Positions 7,210 through 17,264 of a stretch of 64,000 nt of DNA are shown here, piece after piece. Made by a program: the position numbers and the translations under genes. Position 1 is the first letter of the stretch. The number at the start of each line of letters is the position of its first letter. Origin of the DNA: Roseburia sp. (GTDB lineage: Bacteria > Bacillota > Clostridia > Lachnospirales > Lachnospiraceae). The stretch spans positions 238,172 through 302,171 of the forward strand of contig JAMPFA010000001.1 of assembly GCA_023664725.1 (NCBI GenBank). Direction: 5' to 3'. Under the pieces are notes generated by a model. That model was not told the DNA's origin. It made no database searches and worked only from the letters and a program-made list of their open reading frames with translations.

Positions 7210-8910
7210 ATGGATGGCAGAATGGTAGTCGATATAGGAGTGCAACGTTTTGACAAAATCAGGGAACGGAATACATTTTATATAGACAAGACAGGATTTA
7301 TTAAAGAATGGTGGGAATATGGTTCAGATGTTACACTTTTGACCCGGCCCCGGCGCTTTGGGAAGACGCTGAACATGAGTATGCTGGAGTGCTTTTTTTC
7401 CAATAAATATACAGGCAGGAGTGATCTGTTCGAAGGACTTTCTATCTGGGAGGAAGAAAAATACAGAAGATTACAGGGAGCATTTCCTGTTATATACATG
7501 AGTTTTGCTTCTGTTAAAACCGGAGAAATCCATGAAATGAAGACAATTGTAAAGCATATTATTGCAAATGTTTATGGCAGATATAAGGATATTATGGAAT
7601 CGGATGTGTTTGATGAGGTTGACAGAAAATATTTCCACATGGTCAATGATGATATGGCTGATGAGACGGTGTATATTGCAATCAACAGGCTCTGTATTTA
7701 TTTGGAAAAGTATTTTGGACGGGACGTAATTATCCTTTTGGATGAATATGATACGCCGATGCAGGAAGCGTGGCTTGGAGGATGTTGGAGTGAGGCGGTT
7801 GCATTTTTCAGGAAATTTTTTAATAATACTTTCAAAACAAATGATCATCTCTATCGTGGGATGATTACAGGTATTACCAGAATATCAAAAGAGAGCATTT
7901 TTTCAGATCTGAACAATTTAGATGTAATTACCATTACGTCAGATAAGTATGCGACAGCTTTTGGGTTTTCGGAGGAAGAAGTTTTTACGGCGCTTGAAGA
8001 AGTTGGTCTTGGAGAGCATAAACAGAAGGTGAAAAAATGGTATGATGGTTTTACTTTTGGTTCTCACACAGATATCTACAATCCATGGTCTATCGCTTCT
8101 TTCGTGGATAAAAATGGACAATATCAAACATACTGGTCTAATACCAGCGGGAACGAACTTGTGAATTCACTGATCCAAGGTGGAAATTCAGCGTTAAAAG
8201 AGACAATGGAAGAACTTTTGCAGGGAAGAAGTTTTGAGGCAGAGCTAGATGAGCAGATTGTATTTAATCAGCTTGGGGGCGATGCAAATGCAATCTGGAG
8301 CTTGCTGCTTGCCACGGGATACCTTAAAGTTGTGAGAGTTGAGTATGTCGGAGAACGAATGAAAGGAATATACACGCTGACTCTCACGAATATGGAAGTA
8401 GAAATTATGTTTGAAAATATGGTAAGAGGGTGGTTTCGAGATGGTGTTGAAAGCTATTACAATGAATTTATCAGAGCGCTTTTGGCTGACAACGTCAGAA
8501 AGATGAACACTTTTATGAACAAAGTTGCATTAAATACTTTCAGTTCCTTTGACAGTGGGAATAAACCTTCCAGTCAGGCTGAACCGGAACGGTTTTATCA
8601 TGGTTTTGTACTCGGTATGGTGGTGAATCTTGCAGATACTTACAGAGTTCGCTCTAACCGGGAGAGTGGTTATGGCAGATATGATGTGATGATAGAGCCG
8701 CTGGATAAATCAGGAAAAGCTTTTATTTTTGAGTTTAAAGTGCTTGATCCGGATGAAGATGAAGTGACCCTTGAGGACACTCTTGCAAATGCCCATGCAC
8801 AGATTGAGGAAAGACGATACAGGGCCGAACTTATCTCAGAAGGTATTGCGCCTGAGCAGATTCGGGAGTATGGCTTTGCATTTAAGGGAAAAGAGTGTTT
8901 GATCGGGTAA
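7210..8910 (+). CDS. AAA-ATPase-like / PD-(D/E)XK nuclease protein
   Basis: This 566-residue protein belongs to the large AAA_9/DUF1703 group. It has the N-terminal IDKTGFIKEW motif, Walker A RPRRFGKTLNMSM (near residues 45-55), Walker B VIILLDEYDTPM (near 172-182), and a C-terminal PD-(D/E)XK-like nuclease with YDVMIEPLDKSGKAFIFEFK near residue 500. The start at 7210 is chosen because an AGGAGG site (7197-7202) has proper spacing to it, while upstream ATGs at 7186 and 7204 do not fit. These proteins are abundant in gut Firmicutes and Bacteroidetes, often in many copies; roles in mobile-element defence or DNA processing are suspected but unproven. All key motifs are intact here. Confidence 0.88.
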   Translation: MDGRMVVDIGVQRFDKIRERNTFYIDKTGFIKEWWEYGSDVTLLTRPRRFGKTLNMSMLECFFSNKYTGRSDLFEGLSIWEEEKYRRLQGAFPVIYMSFASVKTGEIHEMKTIVKHIIANVYGRYKDIMESDVFDEVDRKYFHMVNDDMADETVYIAINRLCIYLEKYFGRDVIILLDEYDTPMQEAWLGGCWSEAVAFFRKFFNNTFKTNDHLYRGMITGITRISKESIFSDLNNLDVITITSDKYATAFGFSEEEVFTALEEVGLGEHKQKVKKWYDGFTFGSHTDIYNPWSIASFVDKNGQYQTYWSNTSGNELVNSLIQGGNSALKETMEELLQGRSFEAELDEQIVFNQLGGDANAIWSLLLATGYLKVVRVEYVGERMKGIYTLTLTNMEVEIMFENMVRGWFRDGVESYYNEFIRALLADNVRKMNTFMNKVALNTFSSFDSGNKPSSQAEPERFYHGFVLGMVVNLADTYRVRSNRESGYGRYDVMIEPLDKSGKAFIFEFKVLDPDEDEVTLEDTLANAHAQIEERRYRAELISEGIAPEQIREYGFAFKGKECLIG

Positions 8911-8940
8911 AAGAAATATTAAATTTAAGAGGGAAATAAA

Positions 8941-9090
8941 ATGATTTTTAAAGGAAAACAACACATTGATTGGCGTGCTGTAGAAACATATGTGTTACGA
9001 TACATAGGAGGAATCTATATTATTGCTTTTGATAGAGAACGAATAAATGTTGACAAAAAATTTTACGATGAATTAAATTTTGAAAGGTGA
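8941..9090 (+). CDS. Hypothetical 49-residue protein, possibly truncated
   Basis: ATG 8941 follows an AGAGGGA ribosome site and opens a 49-codon frame, MIFKGKQHIDWRAVETYVLR to the end NVDKKFYDELNFER, closing at TGA 9088-9090, which overlaps a possible GTG start of the next gene. The N-terminal pattern (FKG..xxDWxAVExYLxxYxG) is one I recall from longer uncharacterised proteins of Clostridia and their phages, so this may be a truncated copy. Nothing supports a function. Confidence 0.4.
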   Translation: MIFKGKQHIDWRAVETYVLRYIGGIYIIAFDRERINVDKKFYDELNFER

Positions 9091-9095
9091 AAAGA

Positions 9096-10073
9096 ATGGA
9101 AGACAAACACTACGCAGTACTAATTGATTCAGACAATGTTTCCGCAAAGTATATAACAGCAATTTTAGACGAGATGACAAAATACGGTACAATTACGTAC
9201 AAAAGAATATACGGGGACTGGACCAGCAACCAGGCCTCAAAGTGGCGGGAGGAACTTTTGGCCAATTCCATCACTCCCATTCAGCAATTTTGTAACACTG
9301 CGGGGAAGAATGCCACGGACTCCGCTCTGATCATAGATGCCATGGATATCTTATACACCGGGCATGTAGACGGTTTTTGTATCGTGTCATCGGACAGCGA
9401 TTTTACAAAGCTTGCCAGCAGGCTGCGGGAGTCCGGCATGGATGTGATCGGAATGGGGGAGACAAAGACGCCGAAATCTTTTAAGGCAGCCTGTTCTGTA
9501 TTTACCAATCTGGAAATTCTCTTAGAGCAGGAGGCAGATAAGGCAGAAAACATCTCGATTAAGACCATCCAGGAGGCCATTGTGGAAATCATTACCGAGA
9601 ATGAAAATAATGGCAGAAAGACAGGGCTTGCGGAAGTGGGAAGTTCCCTGTTAAAGAAGTATTCGGATTTTGACGTGAGAAGCTACGGGTATAGCTCCCT
9701 GTCCCGATTTATAGAGGAAATGCGGGATACTTTTATCCTTCACAAAAAGGACAATGCAATCTATGTGAGGCTTCAGGATGACAGCTTAAAGCGGGAGGAG
9801 CTTTTGGCCTACATCAGGGAGCAGGTGAAAAACTCCAACGGGGAAGGGGTGGATCTGGCGGCCATGGGACAGAAACTCCACAAAAAATACCCGGATTTCA
9901 AGGTGAAAGAGTACGGTTATTCCACCTTGCAGAAATTTGTCTCCCAGATTGAAGGGCTGGAGCTGGTGACAGAGAACGGTCTGCAGAAAACCCTGGTGGA
10001 GAGTGAGGAGAAAAAAGCGATCGAGCAGTCAAAAAAGACGATCCTTCGAGGGAAAAAGGGGAGGAAAGGGTAG
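9096..10073 (+). CDS. NYN-domain putative RNase with two LOTUS/OST-HTH domains
   Basis: This 325-residue protein has an N-terminal NYN (PIN-like) nuclease domain (about 3-135) with the acidic metal-binding residues in AVLIDSDNVS, DSALIIDAMD and VSSDSDFTKLA. Two copies of a LOTUS/OST-HTH module follow (about 150-215 and 230-295), each with a signature of the type KKYSDFDVRSYGYSSLSRFI and KKYPDFKVKEYGYSTLQKF. LOTUS domains bind RNA, including G-rich RNA, so this is probably an RNA-processing or RNA-binding protein in the cytoplasm. ATG 9096 with an AAGGTG site is preferred over GTG 9087. A cysteine-rich DUF6472 ORF follows by 2 bp. Confidence 0.9.
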   Translation: MEDKHYAVLIDSDNVSAKYITAILDEMTKYGTITYKRIYGDWTSNQASKWREELLANSITPIQQFCNTAGKNATDSALIIDAMDILYTGHVDGFCIVSSDSDFTKLASRLRESGMDVIGMGETKTPKSFKAACSVFTNLEILLEQEADKAENISIKTIQEAIVEIITENENNGRKTGLAEVGSSLLKKYSDFDVRSYGYSSLSRFIEEMRDTFILHKKDNAIYVRLQDDSLKREELLAYIREQVKNSNGEGVDLAAMGQKLHKKYPDFKVKEYGYSTLQKFVSQIEGLELVTENGLQKTLVESEEKKAIEQSKKTILRGKKGRKG

Positions 10074-10075
10074 AG

Positions 10076-10246
10076 ATGGAATGTGACTACTGTGCTTACA
10101 ATGCCTATGACGAGGAAGAGGAAGAATACTATTGTTCTGTAAATCTGGACGAAGACGATATGGCCAGGTTTATGAGCTGCAAGTACAAGTCATGTCCCTA
10201 TTTTAAAAACGGGGACGAGTATAAGGTGGTGCGGCATCAGATGTGA
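10076..10246 (+). CDS. Small Cys-rich acidic protein (DUF6472)
   Basis: This 56-residue protein begins two bases after the NYN-LOTUS stop codon. It carries CDYCAYNAYDEEEEEYYC at the N-terminus and MSCKYKSCPYF in the middle, five cysteines that could bind a metal. It resembles the DUF6472 family, widespread in Lachnospiraceae. The position suggests co-translation with the NYN-LOTUS protein, since the ribosome site (GAGGAAAGGG) lies inside the upstream gene. Its role is unknown. Confidence 0.8.
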   Translation: MECDYCAYNAYDEEEEEYYCSVNLDEDDMARFMSCKYKSCPYFKNGDEYKVVRHQM

Positions 10247-10347
10247 GAAAATAGTCAAAACTGTACTTTAGCAATGAAATAGACCTTAAATTGTGATATA
10301 CTTGTATTGTATCAATATATTGGCATCAACAGAAAGCAGGTGATGAT

Positions 10348-10530
10348 ATGATTGAGGGAGAAATGTTAAAATTATCAGTAGAAGAGTTTTCACGAATACA
10401 AGGATATATGCTTTTGATCGACAAAGATTCAGAAGCATATAAGGCGATGAAAATACGCTATACAGAATTAAAAGTTATTCTTTCCGCATCTGGTGTCAAT
10501 TTAACGGAACTTGACAGGATAAAAGAATAG
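10348..10530 (+). CDS. Small hypothetical protein, 60 residues
   Basis: ATG 10348 is preceded by AGCAGGTGATGAT, a usable ribosome site. The product reads MIEGEMLKLSVEEFSRIQGY and continues with DKDSEAYKAMKIRYTELKVILSASGVNLTELDRIKE, a predicted all-helical small protein. It is followed by a strong terminator hairpin at 10573. I recall similar 60-residue proteins in Lachnospiraceae, which supports it as a real gene; no function is known. Confidence 0.6.
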   Translation: MIEGEMLKLSVEEFSRIQGYMLLIDKDSEAYKAMKIRYTELKVILSASGVNLTELDRIKE

Positions 10531-10572
10531 CAATGAAGAAAGCGAAGGAAAAATTTTTTGATCAACGCAGAT

Positions 10573-10612
10573 AAAAAACGGTACTGCCATGGAATGGCTG
10601 TACCGTTTTTTA
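10573..10612. terminator. Bidirectional terminator between small ORF and pyrG
   Basis: AAAAAACGGTAC, then GCCAT, loop GGA, ATGGC, GTACCGTTTTTT form a near-perfect stem with one T-T mismatch, flanked by A- and T-runs so it can stop transcription from both sides. Confidence 0.9.
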
Positions 10613-10631
10613 TGAATTCACAGTGAATATA

Positions 10632-12236
10632 TCACCGCACCGTCTTCAACGCAGCCTCCACAAATCCTTTAAACAGTGGATGTGGACGGTTTGGTCTGGA
10701 TTTTAACTCCGGGTGTGCCTGGGTGGCAATAAACCATGGATGGTCGGTGAGCTCGATCATCTCCACGATCCGTCCATCCGGGGAGATGCCGCAGAGTTTC
10801 ATGCCGTTATCTCCAAGAATATTTCGGAAATCATTGTTTACCTCATAGCGGTGCCTGTGTCTCTCGTGGATTGTCTCTTCCTTGTACAGGGAATATGCGA
10901 GAGAAGAGGTGTCAAGCACACAGGGATAGGAGCCAAGACGCAGAGTGCCGCCGATATCCTCCACTCCGTCCTGGTCCGGCATAAGTGCGATTACCGGGTG
11001 GGTGGTCTTGGGGTCTAACTCAATGCTGTGGGCATCATGCATACCACAGACATTTCTGGCAAACTCTATAATAGCTACCTGCATTCCAAGGCAGAGTCCA
11101 AGGTAGGGAATGTTTTTTGTCCTTGCGTAGTTTGCCGCAACGATCATGCCCTCGACGCCACGGTTGCCAAAGCCGCCGGGGACAAGGATACCCTGGGCCT
11201 GCCCCAATACTTCTTCCACGTTTTCTTTATTTAACAGCTCGGAATCCACCCAGTTTAAGTTTACGGTGGCGCACTCTGCGATACCGCCGTGTTTTAATGC
11301 CTCCACCACAGAGATGTAGGCATCGTGGAGCTGGGTATATTTTCCCACCAGAGAGATAGTCACTTCTTTTGTGGGGTGACGGAGGTTGTCCACCATCTGT
11401 TTCCAGTCTTCCAGATCTGGTTCGGGGCAATCTAAATGGAGACATTCGCAGGCAACCTTTGCCAGATTTTCTTTTTCCATGGCAAGGGGAGCTTCATATA
11501 AATACTCCACATCCAGATTCTGGAGTACGTGGTCGTTTGGAACATTACAGAATAAAGCAATTTTGTCTTTGATTCCCTGGTCTAAGGGCTGTTCGGAACG
11601 GCATACGATCATATCCGGCTGAATACCCATTCCCTGCAGATCCTTAACGCTGGCCTGGGTGGGTTTTGTCTTCAATTCCCCGGAGGCTTTCAGATAGGGA
11701 ATCAGGGTGACATGGATCAGAATGGCGTTCTCATGCCCTACATCATGCTGAAACTGACGGATGGCCTCCAAAAAAGGCTGGCTCTCGATATCGCCCACCG
11801 TGCCGCCAACTTCTATAATGGCAATATGTGTATCGTTTGTAGAAAAATTCCTATAAAAACGGTTTTTAATTTCATTGGTAATATGTGGGATGACCTGTAC
11901 CGTGCCTCCGCCAAAATCTCCCCGGCGTTCTTTATGCAGAACTGACCAGTAAATTTTTCCTGTAGTGACATTGGAGTTTTTGGTCAGGCTTTCATCGATG
12001 AAACGCTCATAGTGGCCTAAGTCCAGATCGGTCTCAGCACCGTCATCGGTTACAAACACCTCGCCGTGCTGGATGGGATTCATAGTACCTGGGTCGATAT
12101 TGATATAGGGATCGAATTTCTGCATAGTTACTTTGTATCCGCGGGCTTTCAATAAGCGGCCGAGGGATGCGGCTGTGATTCCTTTACCCAGGCCGGATAC
12201 CACACCGCCGGTGACGAATACATATTTTACGGGCAT
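10632..12236 (-). CDS. pyrG: CTP synthase
   Basis: PyrG makes CTP from UTP, ATP and glutamine in the cytoplasm. The 534-residue protein has the normal two-domain layout: the amidoligase synthase domain opening with [16 protein letters not shown] (P-loop-like) and containing [14 protein letters not shown], then a class I glutamine amidotransferase domain with nucleophile Cys in YLGLCLGMQ and the His-Glu pair in THAHPE-type context ([13 protein letters not shown]). Length is standard. GAAGGAGGA lies 7 bp before the start. The gene is transcribed alone on the reverse strand and shares a bidirectional terminator with the 60-residue ORF. No attenuator of the PyrG type is obvious in the 235-bp leader. 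Confidence 0.98.
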   Translation of the reverse strand: MPVKYVFVTGGVVSGLGKGITAASLGRLLKARGYKVTMQKFDPYINIDPGTMNPIQHGEVFVTDDGAETDLDLGHYERFIDESLTKNSNVTTGKIYWSVLHKERRGDFGGGTVQVIPHITNEIKNRFYRNFSTNDTHIAIIEVGGTVGDIESQPFLEAIRQFQHDVGHENAILIHVTLIPYLKASGELKTKPTQASVKDLQGMGIQPDMIVCRSEQPLDQGIKDKIALFCNVPNDHVLQNLDVEYLYEAPLAMEKENLAKVACECLHLDCPEPDLEDWKQMVDNLRHPTKEVTISLVGKYTQLHDAYISVVEALKHGGIAECATVNLNWVDSELLNKENVEEVLGQAQGILVPGGFGNRGVEGMIVAANYARTKNIPYLGLCLGMQVAIIEFARNVCGMHDAHSIELDPKTTHPVIALMPDQDGVEDIGGTLRLGSYPCVLDTSSLAYSLYKEETIHERHRHRYEVNNDFRNILGDNGMKLCGISPDGRIVEMIELTDHPWFIATQAHPELKSRPNRPHPLFKGFVEAALKTVR

Positions 12237-12407
12237 GTCTAATCCTCCTTCAAATGAAAAAATACTGACGTGATTTATAATAAAAATAACCTATTCATTA
12301 TACAACCTCTTGCCCCAGAAATCCACAAAAATTTAAAACATTTCGCAAATTGCGGCAGATTTTTATAAAATATTAAGAAAAAACAAGAAAAGTTCACGAA
12401 CATCTTA

Positions 12408-12436
12408 TTGCTTTTAACGGCCCTAACACATATAAT
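12408..12436 (+). promoter_or_regulatory. Promoter for ftsH
   Basis: TTGCTT (12408-12413), 17-bp spacer, TATAAT (12431-12436), 36 bp before the ftsH start. No CIRCE (HrcA) inverted repeat or CtsR heptad repeat is visible nearby. Confidence 0.7.
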
Positions 12437-12471
12437 AGAACTGTTTAGAAATTTATTACACGGAGGAAGCT

Positions 12472-14364
12472 ATGGATAACCAGGAACAGAATAATCAGAA
12501 TAACAGGAACAATAAAAATGGTCAGATGTTTATGACCTTTATTATAGTATCACTGTTTGCCCTGTTTATTATGACGCTTGTTTCCAATAGAGTCAGCCAG
12601 CAGTTTAACCAGGAGATTTCCTATACGGAATTTTTGGAAAAAATTGAGGCGGACGAGATTGAGAGCATCAAATACACAGGTACTCAGATCAACATTACGG
12701 AAAAGAAGGATGGCGATAAGGAGAAAAGGTCCCAGTATCAGATTACCTATTATACAGGTATGGTGGATGACCCGGAGCTGATCCCCCTTTTGAAAAAGCA
12801 CAATGTGGAGATATTCGGTTACATACCGGATAACACATCCACCTGGATCTACAACATTTTAAGTTTTGTGATCCCATTGGCTCTTGTATGGATCCTCATG
12901 GCATTTTTGATGCGCCGCATGGGCGGTGGCGGAATGATGGGAGTGGGAAAAAGCAATGCCAAAGTCTATGTGGAGAAAAGCACCGGAGTCACATTCAAAG
13001 ATGTGGCGGGGCAGGATGAGGCAAAGGAATCCCTTCAGGAAGTGGTGGACTTTTTGCACAATCCTCAGAAATACCGGGAAATCGGTGCGAAGCTGCCCAA
13101 AGGAGCTTTGCTTGTAGGCCCTCCCGGAACAGGTAAGACGCTGCTCGCCAAGGCGGTAGCGGGGGAGGCGAAGGTTCCCTTTTTTTCCCTGGCAGGTTCG
13201 GATTTTGTGGAGATGTTTGTAGGTGTGGGAGCTTCCCGTGTCAGGGATCTTTTTAAGGAAGCCCAGAAACAGGCGCCTTGTATTATTTTCATAGACGAGA
13301 TTGACGCCATCGGTAAAAGCCGTGACTCCCGTTATGGCGGCGGAAATGACGAGAGAGAGCAGACATTAAATCAGCTTCTCTCCGAGATGGACGGTTTTGA
13401 CACCTCCAAGGGATTGTTGATTTTAGCGGCTACCAACCGCCCAGAGGTTTTGGATAAAGCGCTGCTTCGTCCGGGACGTTTTGACAGGCGTATTATTGTG
13501 GACAGGCCGGATCAGAAAGGCCGTCTGGAAACTTTGCGGGTACATGCCAAAGATGTGCGGATGGATGAATCCGTTGACTTAAATGCCCTTGCCCTTGCCA
13601 CGGCAGGACTCGTGGGTTCCGACCTTGCCAATATGATCAACGAAGCGGCTATCAATGCGGTAAAGAAAGGCAGAAAGTATGTGAACCAGCCGGATCTGTT
13701 TGAGGCATTTGAGCTGGTGGCAGTGGGTGGAAAAGAGAAGAAAAACAGGGTGATGAGTGAGAAAGAGAGGAGAATGGTTGCCTACCACGAAGTGGGTCAC
13801 GCCATGGTTGCCGCCCTCCAGAAAAATACGGAGCCGGTTCAGAAGATTACTATTGTCCCGAGAACTATGGGCGCACTTGGATACACACTGCAGACGCCGG
13901 AGGAAGAGAAATACTTAGAGACAAAGGAAGAACTCCTGGCAAAGATTGTCACCTTTATGGGAGGCCGGGCTGCAGAGGAAATTGTGTTTAAGACAGTGAC
14001 AAGCGGCGCAGCCAACGATATCGAGCAGGCTACCAATGTGGCAAAATCCATGATCACACGATTTGGTATGTCGGATAAATTTGGAATGATGAATCTTGTG
14101 ACGGTGGAGAGCCAGTATCTGGACGGCAGAGCCGCAATGAACTGTGCGGAGAAGACGGCTGCCCAGGTGGACAAGGAAGTATTGAAACTGATCAATGAGA
14201 GCTATTCTGCGGCAGTGAAGATGTTGAAGGAAAACAGGGAAGTTCTGGATAATATTTCCGATTACCTGTATGAACATGAGACCATTACCGGTAAAGAGTT
14301 TATGAAAATCTTCCGTGAGTTAAAAGGAATTCCGGAGCCGGAAGAGGAGCAGGAAAAGAGATAG
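12472..14364 (+). CDS. ftsH: ATP-dependent zinc metalloprotease FtsH
   Basis: FtsH is a membrane-anchored AAA+ protease that degrades membrane and short-lived cytosolic proteins. The 630-residue product has two transmembrane segments (about 19-38 and 123-142) flanking a small extracytoplasmic domain, Walker A GPPGTGKT near residue 218, Walker [12 protein letters not shown], the arginine-finger region RPGRFDRR, and the zinc-binding HEVGH motif near residue 440. The N-terminus is unusually Asn/Gln-rich ([17 protein letters not shown]), a feature often seen in clostridial homologues. CGGAGGAAG precedes the start. uvrC follows after 2 bp, so the two are probably cotranscribed. Confidence 0.98.
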   Translation: MDNQEQNNQNNRNNKNGQMFMTFIIVSLFALFIMTLVSNRVSQQFNQEISYTEFLEKIEADEIESIKYTGTQINITEKKDGDKEKRSQYQITYYTGMVDDPELIPLLKKHNVEIFGYIPDNTSTWIYNILSFVIPLALVWILMAFLMRRMGGGGMMGVGKSNAKVYVEKSTGVTFKDVAGQDEAKESLQEVVDFLHNPQKYREIGAKLPKGALLVGPPGTGKTLLAKAVAGEAKVPFFSLAGSDFVEMFVGVGASRVRDLFKEAQKQAPCIIFIDEIDAIGKSRDSRYGGGNDEREQTLNQLLSEMDGFDTSKGLLILAATNRPEVLDKALLRPGRFDRRIIVDRPDQKGRLETLRVHAKDVRMDESVDLNALALATAGLVGSDLANMINEAAINAVKKGRKYVNQPDLFEAFELVAVGGKEKKNRVMSEKERRMVAYHEVGHAMVAALQKNTEPVQKITIVPRTMGALGYTLQTPEEEKYLETKEELLAKIVTFMGGRAAEEIVFKTVTSGAANDIEQATNVAKSMITRFGMSDKFGMMNLVTVESQYLDGRAAMNCAEKTAAQVDKEVLKLINESYSAAVKMLKENREVLDNISDYLYEHETITGKEFMKIFRELKGIPEPEEEQEKR

Positions 14365-14366
14365 CT

Positions 14367-16238
14367 ATGTTTGTAATTGAAGAAGAGTTAAAAAAACTCC
14401 CGGATCAGCCGGGAGTTTATCTTATGCATGACAAAAATGATACGATTATCTATGTTGGAAAGGCCGTTTCTCTGACAAAAAGAGTGCATCAGTACTTTCA
14501 GGCCAGCCACAATGAGGGGATTAAAAAGAATCAGATGGTAAAGCAGATCGTCAGGTTTGAGTATATCGTCACGGATTCCGAACTGGAAGCTTTGGTGCTG
14601 GAGTGCAATCTGATCAAAGAACACCGTCCCAAGTACAATACAATGCTTCGGGATGACAAGACCTATCCGTATATAAAAGTGACTCTGGGGGAAGACTTTC
14701 CAAGGGTTCTTTTTTCCCGGGTCATGAAAAAAGACAAATCCAGATACTTTGGACCTTACACCAGCGGCGGAGCGGTGAAAGATTCCATAGATCTTTTAAA
14801 CAAGCTCTACGGCCTTAGAACCTGCAACCGTGCGCTGCCCCGTGATATAGGAAAGCAGCGCCCCTGTCTGAATTACCATATCAAGCAGTGCCAGGCACCC
14901 TGTCAGGGATATATTTCCAGGGAGGAGTACAGAGAGCGGGTGGAGCAGGCCCTTCGCTTTTTAAACGGGGAGTATCAGCCGGTGATGAAAGAGTTAGAGG
15001 AGAAGATGAGGCAGGCGTCGGAGGAGATGGAATACGAGAAGGCCATGGAATACCGGGACCTTTTAAACAGCGTCAGGCAGGTTGCCCAGAAGCAGAAAAT
15101 CACCCACTCTGACGGGGAGGACAAGGATGTCATCGGGGTGTCAAAAGACGGGGAGGACGCTGTGGTGCAGGTGTTTTTTATCCGGGACGGAAAACTCATC
15201 GGCCGGGAGCATTTTTATGTGAAAGTGGCGGGGGAGGATAAGAGAAGCCAGATTTTATCCGTGTTTATCAAGCAGTATTACGGGGGCACCCCCATAATCC
15301 CCAAAACCATTATGCTGCCTCTGCCCATAGAGGAGAAAGAGGTTTTGGAGCAGTGGCTTAGCGCAAAGCGGGGCCAGAGGGTGCATATCAAAATCCCCCA
15401 GAGGGGCCAGAAGGAAAAGCTGGTGGAGCTGGCAGTGAAAAATGCCCATCTTGTTTTGAGCCAGGACAGGGAGAAGATCAAGAGGGAGGAGGGCAGGACC
15501 ATCGGCGCCATGAAAGAGATCGCCTCGCTCCTGGAACTTCCCTCTATTTTACGGGTGGAAGCATATGATATCTCCAATATCAGCGGCTTCCAGTCCGTGG
15601 GTTCCATGGTGGTCTACGAGAAGGGGAAACCCTGCCGCAGTGATTACCGGAAATTCCGTTTAAAGACAGTGAAGGGGCCGGATGATTACGCTTCCATGTA
15701 CGAAGTTTTAACCAGGCGTTTTGAGCATGGGATCAAGGAGCGGGAGACGTTAAGGGAAAAAGAGCTGGAAGAGGATTATGGAAGTTTTACCAAGTTTCCG
15801 GATCTTATTATGATGGACGGCGGAAGAGGCCAGGTGAACATTGCCCTCAAAGTGTTAGAGGAACTGCATCTTGACATTCCGGTGTGCGGCATGGTAAAGG
15901 ACGATAACCACCGGACAAGAGGGCTGTATTTTAACAACGTGGAGATTCCCATTGACAGAGGCAGCGAAGGGTTTAAGCTGATCACCCGGATCCAGGATGA
16001 GGCCCACAGGTTTGCCATAGAGTATCACCGGTCCCTAAGGAGCAAGGGCCAGGTACATTCTATCTTAGACGACATTCCGGGAATCGGCGCATCCAGAAGG
16101 AAGGCCCTTATGATGCGCTATGCTTCTTTAGAGGCTATCCGGGAAGCCACGGTAGAGGAGCTGGCCGACACCCCGTCTATGAACATTCAGGCGGCGGAGG
16201 CGGTCTATCAGTACTTTCATACGGTTGATGAAGAATGA
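14367..16238 (+). CDS. uvrC: Excinuclease ABC subunit C
   Basis: UvrC makes both incisions in nucleotide excision repair as part of UvrABC. The 623-residue protein shows the GIY-YIG nuclease at the N-terminus ([19 protein letters not shown]), a Cys cluster ([13 protein letters not shown]) near residue 170, the UVR helical domain near 205-235 that contacts UvrB ([18 protein letters not shown]), the RNase H-like C-terminal nuclease ([10 protein letters not shown]) and terminal helix-hairpin-helix repeats ([16 protein letters not shown]). Length is typical. It starts 2 bp after ftsH, and its 3' end contains the hprK promoter. Confidence 0.98.
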   Translation: MFVIEEELKKLPDQPGVYLMHDKNDTIIYVGKAVSLTKRVHQYFQASHNEGIKKNQMVKQIVRFEYIVTDSELEALVLECNLIKEHRPKYNTMLRDDKTYPYIKVTLGEDFPRVLFSRVMKKDKSRYFGPYTSGGAVKDSIDLLNKLYGLRTCNRALPRDIGKQRPCLNYHIKQCQAPCQGYISREEYRERVEQALRFLNGEYQPVMKELEEKMRQASEEMEYEKAMEYRDLLNSVRQVAQKQKITHSDGEDKDVIGVSKDGEDAVVQVFFIRDGKLIGREHFYVKVAGEDKRSQILSVFIKQYYGGTPIIPKTIMLPLPIEEKEVLEQWLSAKRGQRVHIKIPQRGQKEKLVELAVKNAHLVLSQDREKIKREEGRTIGAMKEIASLLELPSILRVEAYDISNISGFQSVGSMVVYEKGKPCRSDYRKFRLKTVKGPDDYASMYEVLTRRFEHGIKERETLREKELEEDYGSFTKFPDLIMMDGGRGQVNIALKVLEELHLDIPVCGMVKDDNHRTRGLYFNNVEIPIDRGSEGFKLITRIQDEAHRFAIEYHRSLRSKGQVHSILDDIPGIGASRRKALMMRYASLEAIREATVEELADTPSMNIQAAEAVYQYFHTVDEE

Positions 16239-16253
16239 AAAACATGGTATAAT
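16225..16253 (+). promoter_or_regulatory. Promoter for hprK
   Basis: TTGATG (16225-16230), 17-bp spacer, TATAAT (16248-16253). The -35 hexamer lies inside the last codons of uvrC, giving hprK its own start of transcription. Confidence 0.7.
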
Positions 16254-16291
16254 TTAACAGGATCAAAAAACAGAAAAAGGAGCGAAGCCAT

Positions 16292-17230
16292 ATGGAGGGA
16301 GTAAGTGTAGCAAAGATAGCAAATCAGATGGATTTAACCAATTATACACCGGATATAGATCTGAAAGAGCACCGGATCGTACTGGCGGATGTAAACCGTC
16401 CGGCATTGCAGCTGAGCGGTTATTTTGAGCATTTTGAGCAGTCCAGAGTACAGCTTATCGGTATGGTGGAATATGCCTATCTCAACAAACAGACGGAGGA
16501 GCACAGGAAGGAATTATATGAGAAATTTTTATCCTTTGATATTCCCTGTGTCATATTTTGCCGGGGCTTTGAGCCGGATGATTCTTTCCGTCAGGCAGCC
16601 ATAAAGAATAATGTTCCACTGTTTGGGACATCCAGAGGCACTTCCGAGTTTATGGCAGAGCTCATTTATACCTTAAAAGAAGCATTGGCACCCTGTGTCA
16701 CTATCCATGGTGTGCTGGTGGATGTCTACGGCGAGGGGCTTATGATCATGGGCGAGAGCGGGATTGGAAAGAGCGAGGCCGCACTGGAGCTGGTGAGAAG
16801 GGGACACCGTCTTGTGACGGACGATGTGGTGGAAATCCGAAAGATCAATGACCATACCCTGATCGGGACTTCTCCGGATGTGACCAGATACTTTATCGAG
16901 CTTCGGGGCATCGGTATCCTGGATGTAAAGACTCTGTTCGGTGTAGAGTGCGTAAAGGAAAAACAGAGCATTGACCTGGTCATCAAGATGGAGGACTGGA
17001 AAAAGGACAATGACTACGACAGGCTGGGGCTGGAGGAAGAGTATATTGAATTTCTGGGCAACAAAGTAGTGTGCCATTCCCTTCCCATCCGTCCGGGGCG
17101 TAATCTTGCCGTGATCTGTGAGGCGGCGGCGGTGAACCACCGTCAAAAGAAGATGGGTTACAATGCGGCACAGGAGCTTTACCGCAGAGTTCAGGCAAAC
17201 CTTTCAAAGCCGGAAGACGAAGAAGAATAA
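16292..17230 (+). CDS. hprK: HPr kinase/phosphorylase
   Basis: HprK phosphorylates and dephosphorylates Ser46 of HPr, linking glycolytic intermediates to CcpA-dependent catabolite repression in low-GC Gram-positives. The 312-residue protein has the P-loop GESGIGKSEAALELV, the following RRGHRLVTDDVVEI and the family signature ELRGIGILDVKTLFG. The N-terminal domain starts with SVAKIANQMDLTNYTP. A GGAGCG ribosome site lies before ATG 16292. It has its own promoter at the end of uvrC and is followed by an M18 peptidase gene 34 bp on. Confidence 0.97.
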   Translation: MEGVSVAKIANQMDLTNYTPDIDLKEHRIVLADVNRPALQLSGYFEHFEQSRVQLIGMVEYAYLNKQTEEHRKELYEKFLSFDIPCVIFCRGFEPDDSFRQAAIKNNVPLFGTSRGTSEFMAELIYTLKEALAPCVTIHGVLVDVYGEGLMIMGESGIGKSEAALELVRRGHRLVTDDVVEIRKINDHTLIGTSPDVTRYFIELRGIGILDVKTLFGVECVKEKQSIDLVIKMEDWKKDNDYDRLGLEEEYIEFLGNKVVCHSLPIRPGRNLAVICEAAAVNHRQKKMGYNAAQELYRRVQANLSKPEDEEE

Positions 17231-17264
17231 AATAAAAAAATAAAATAGAAAGAAGATGTAAAAA

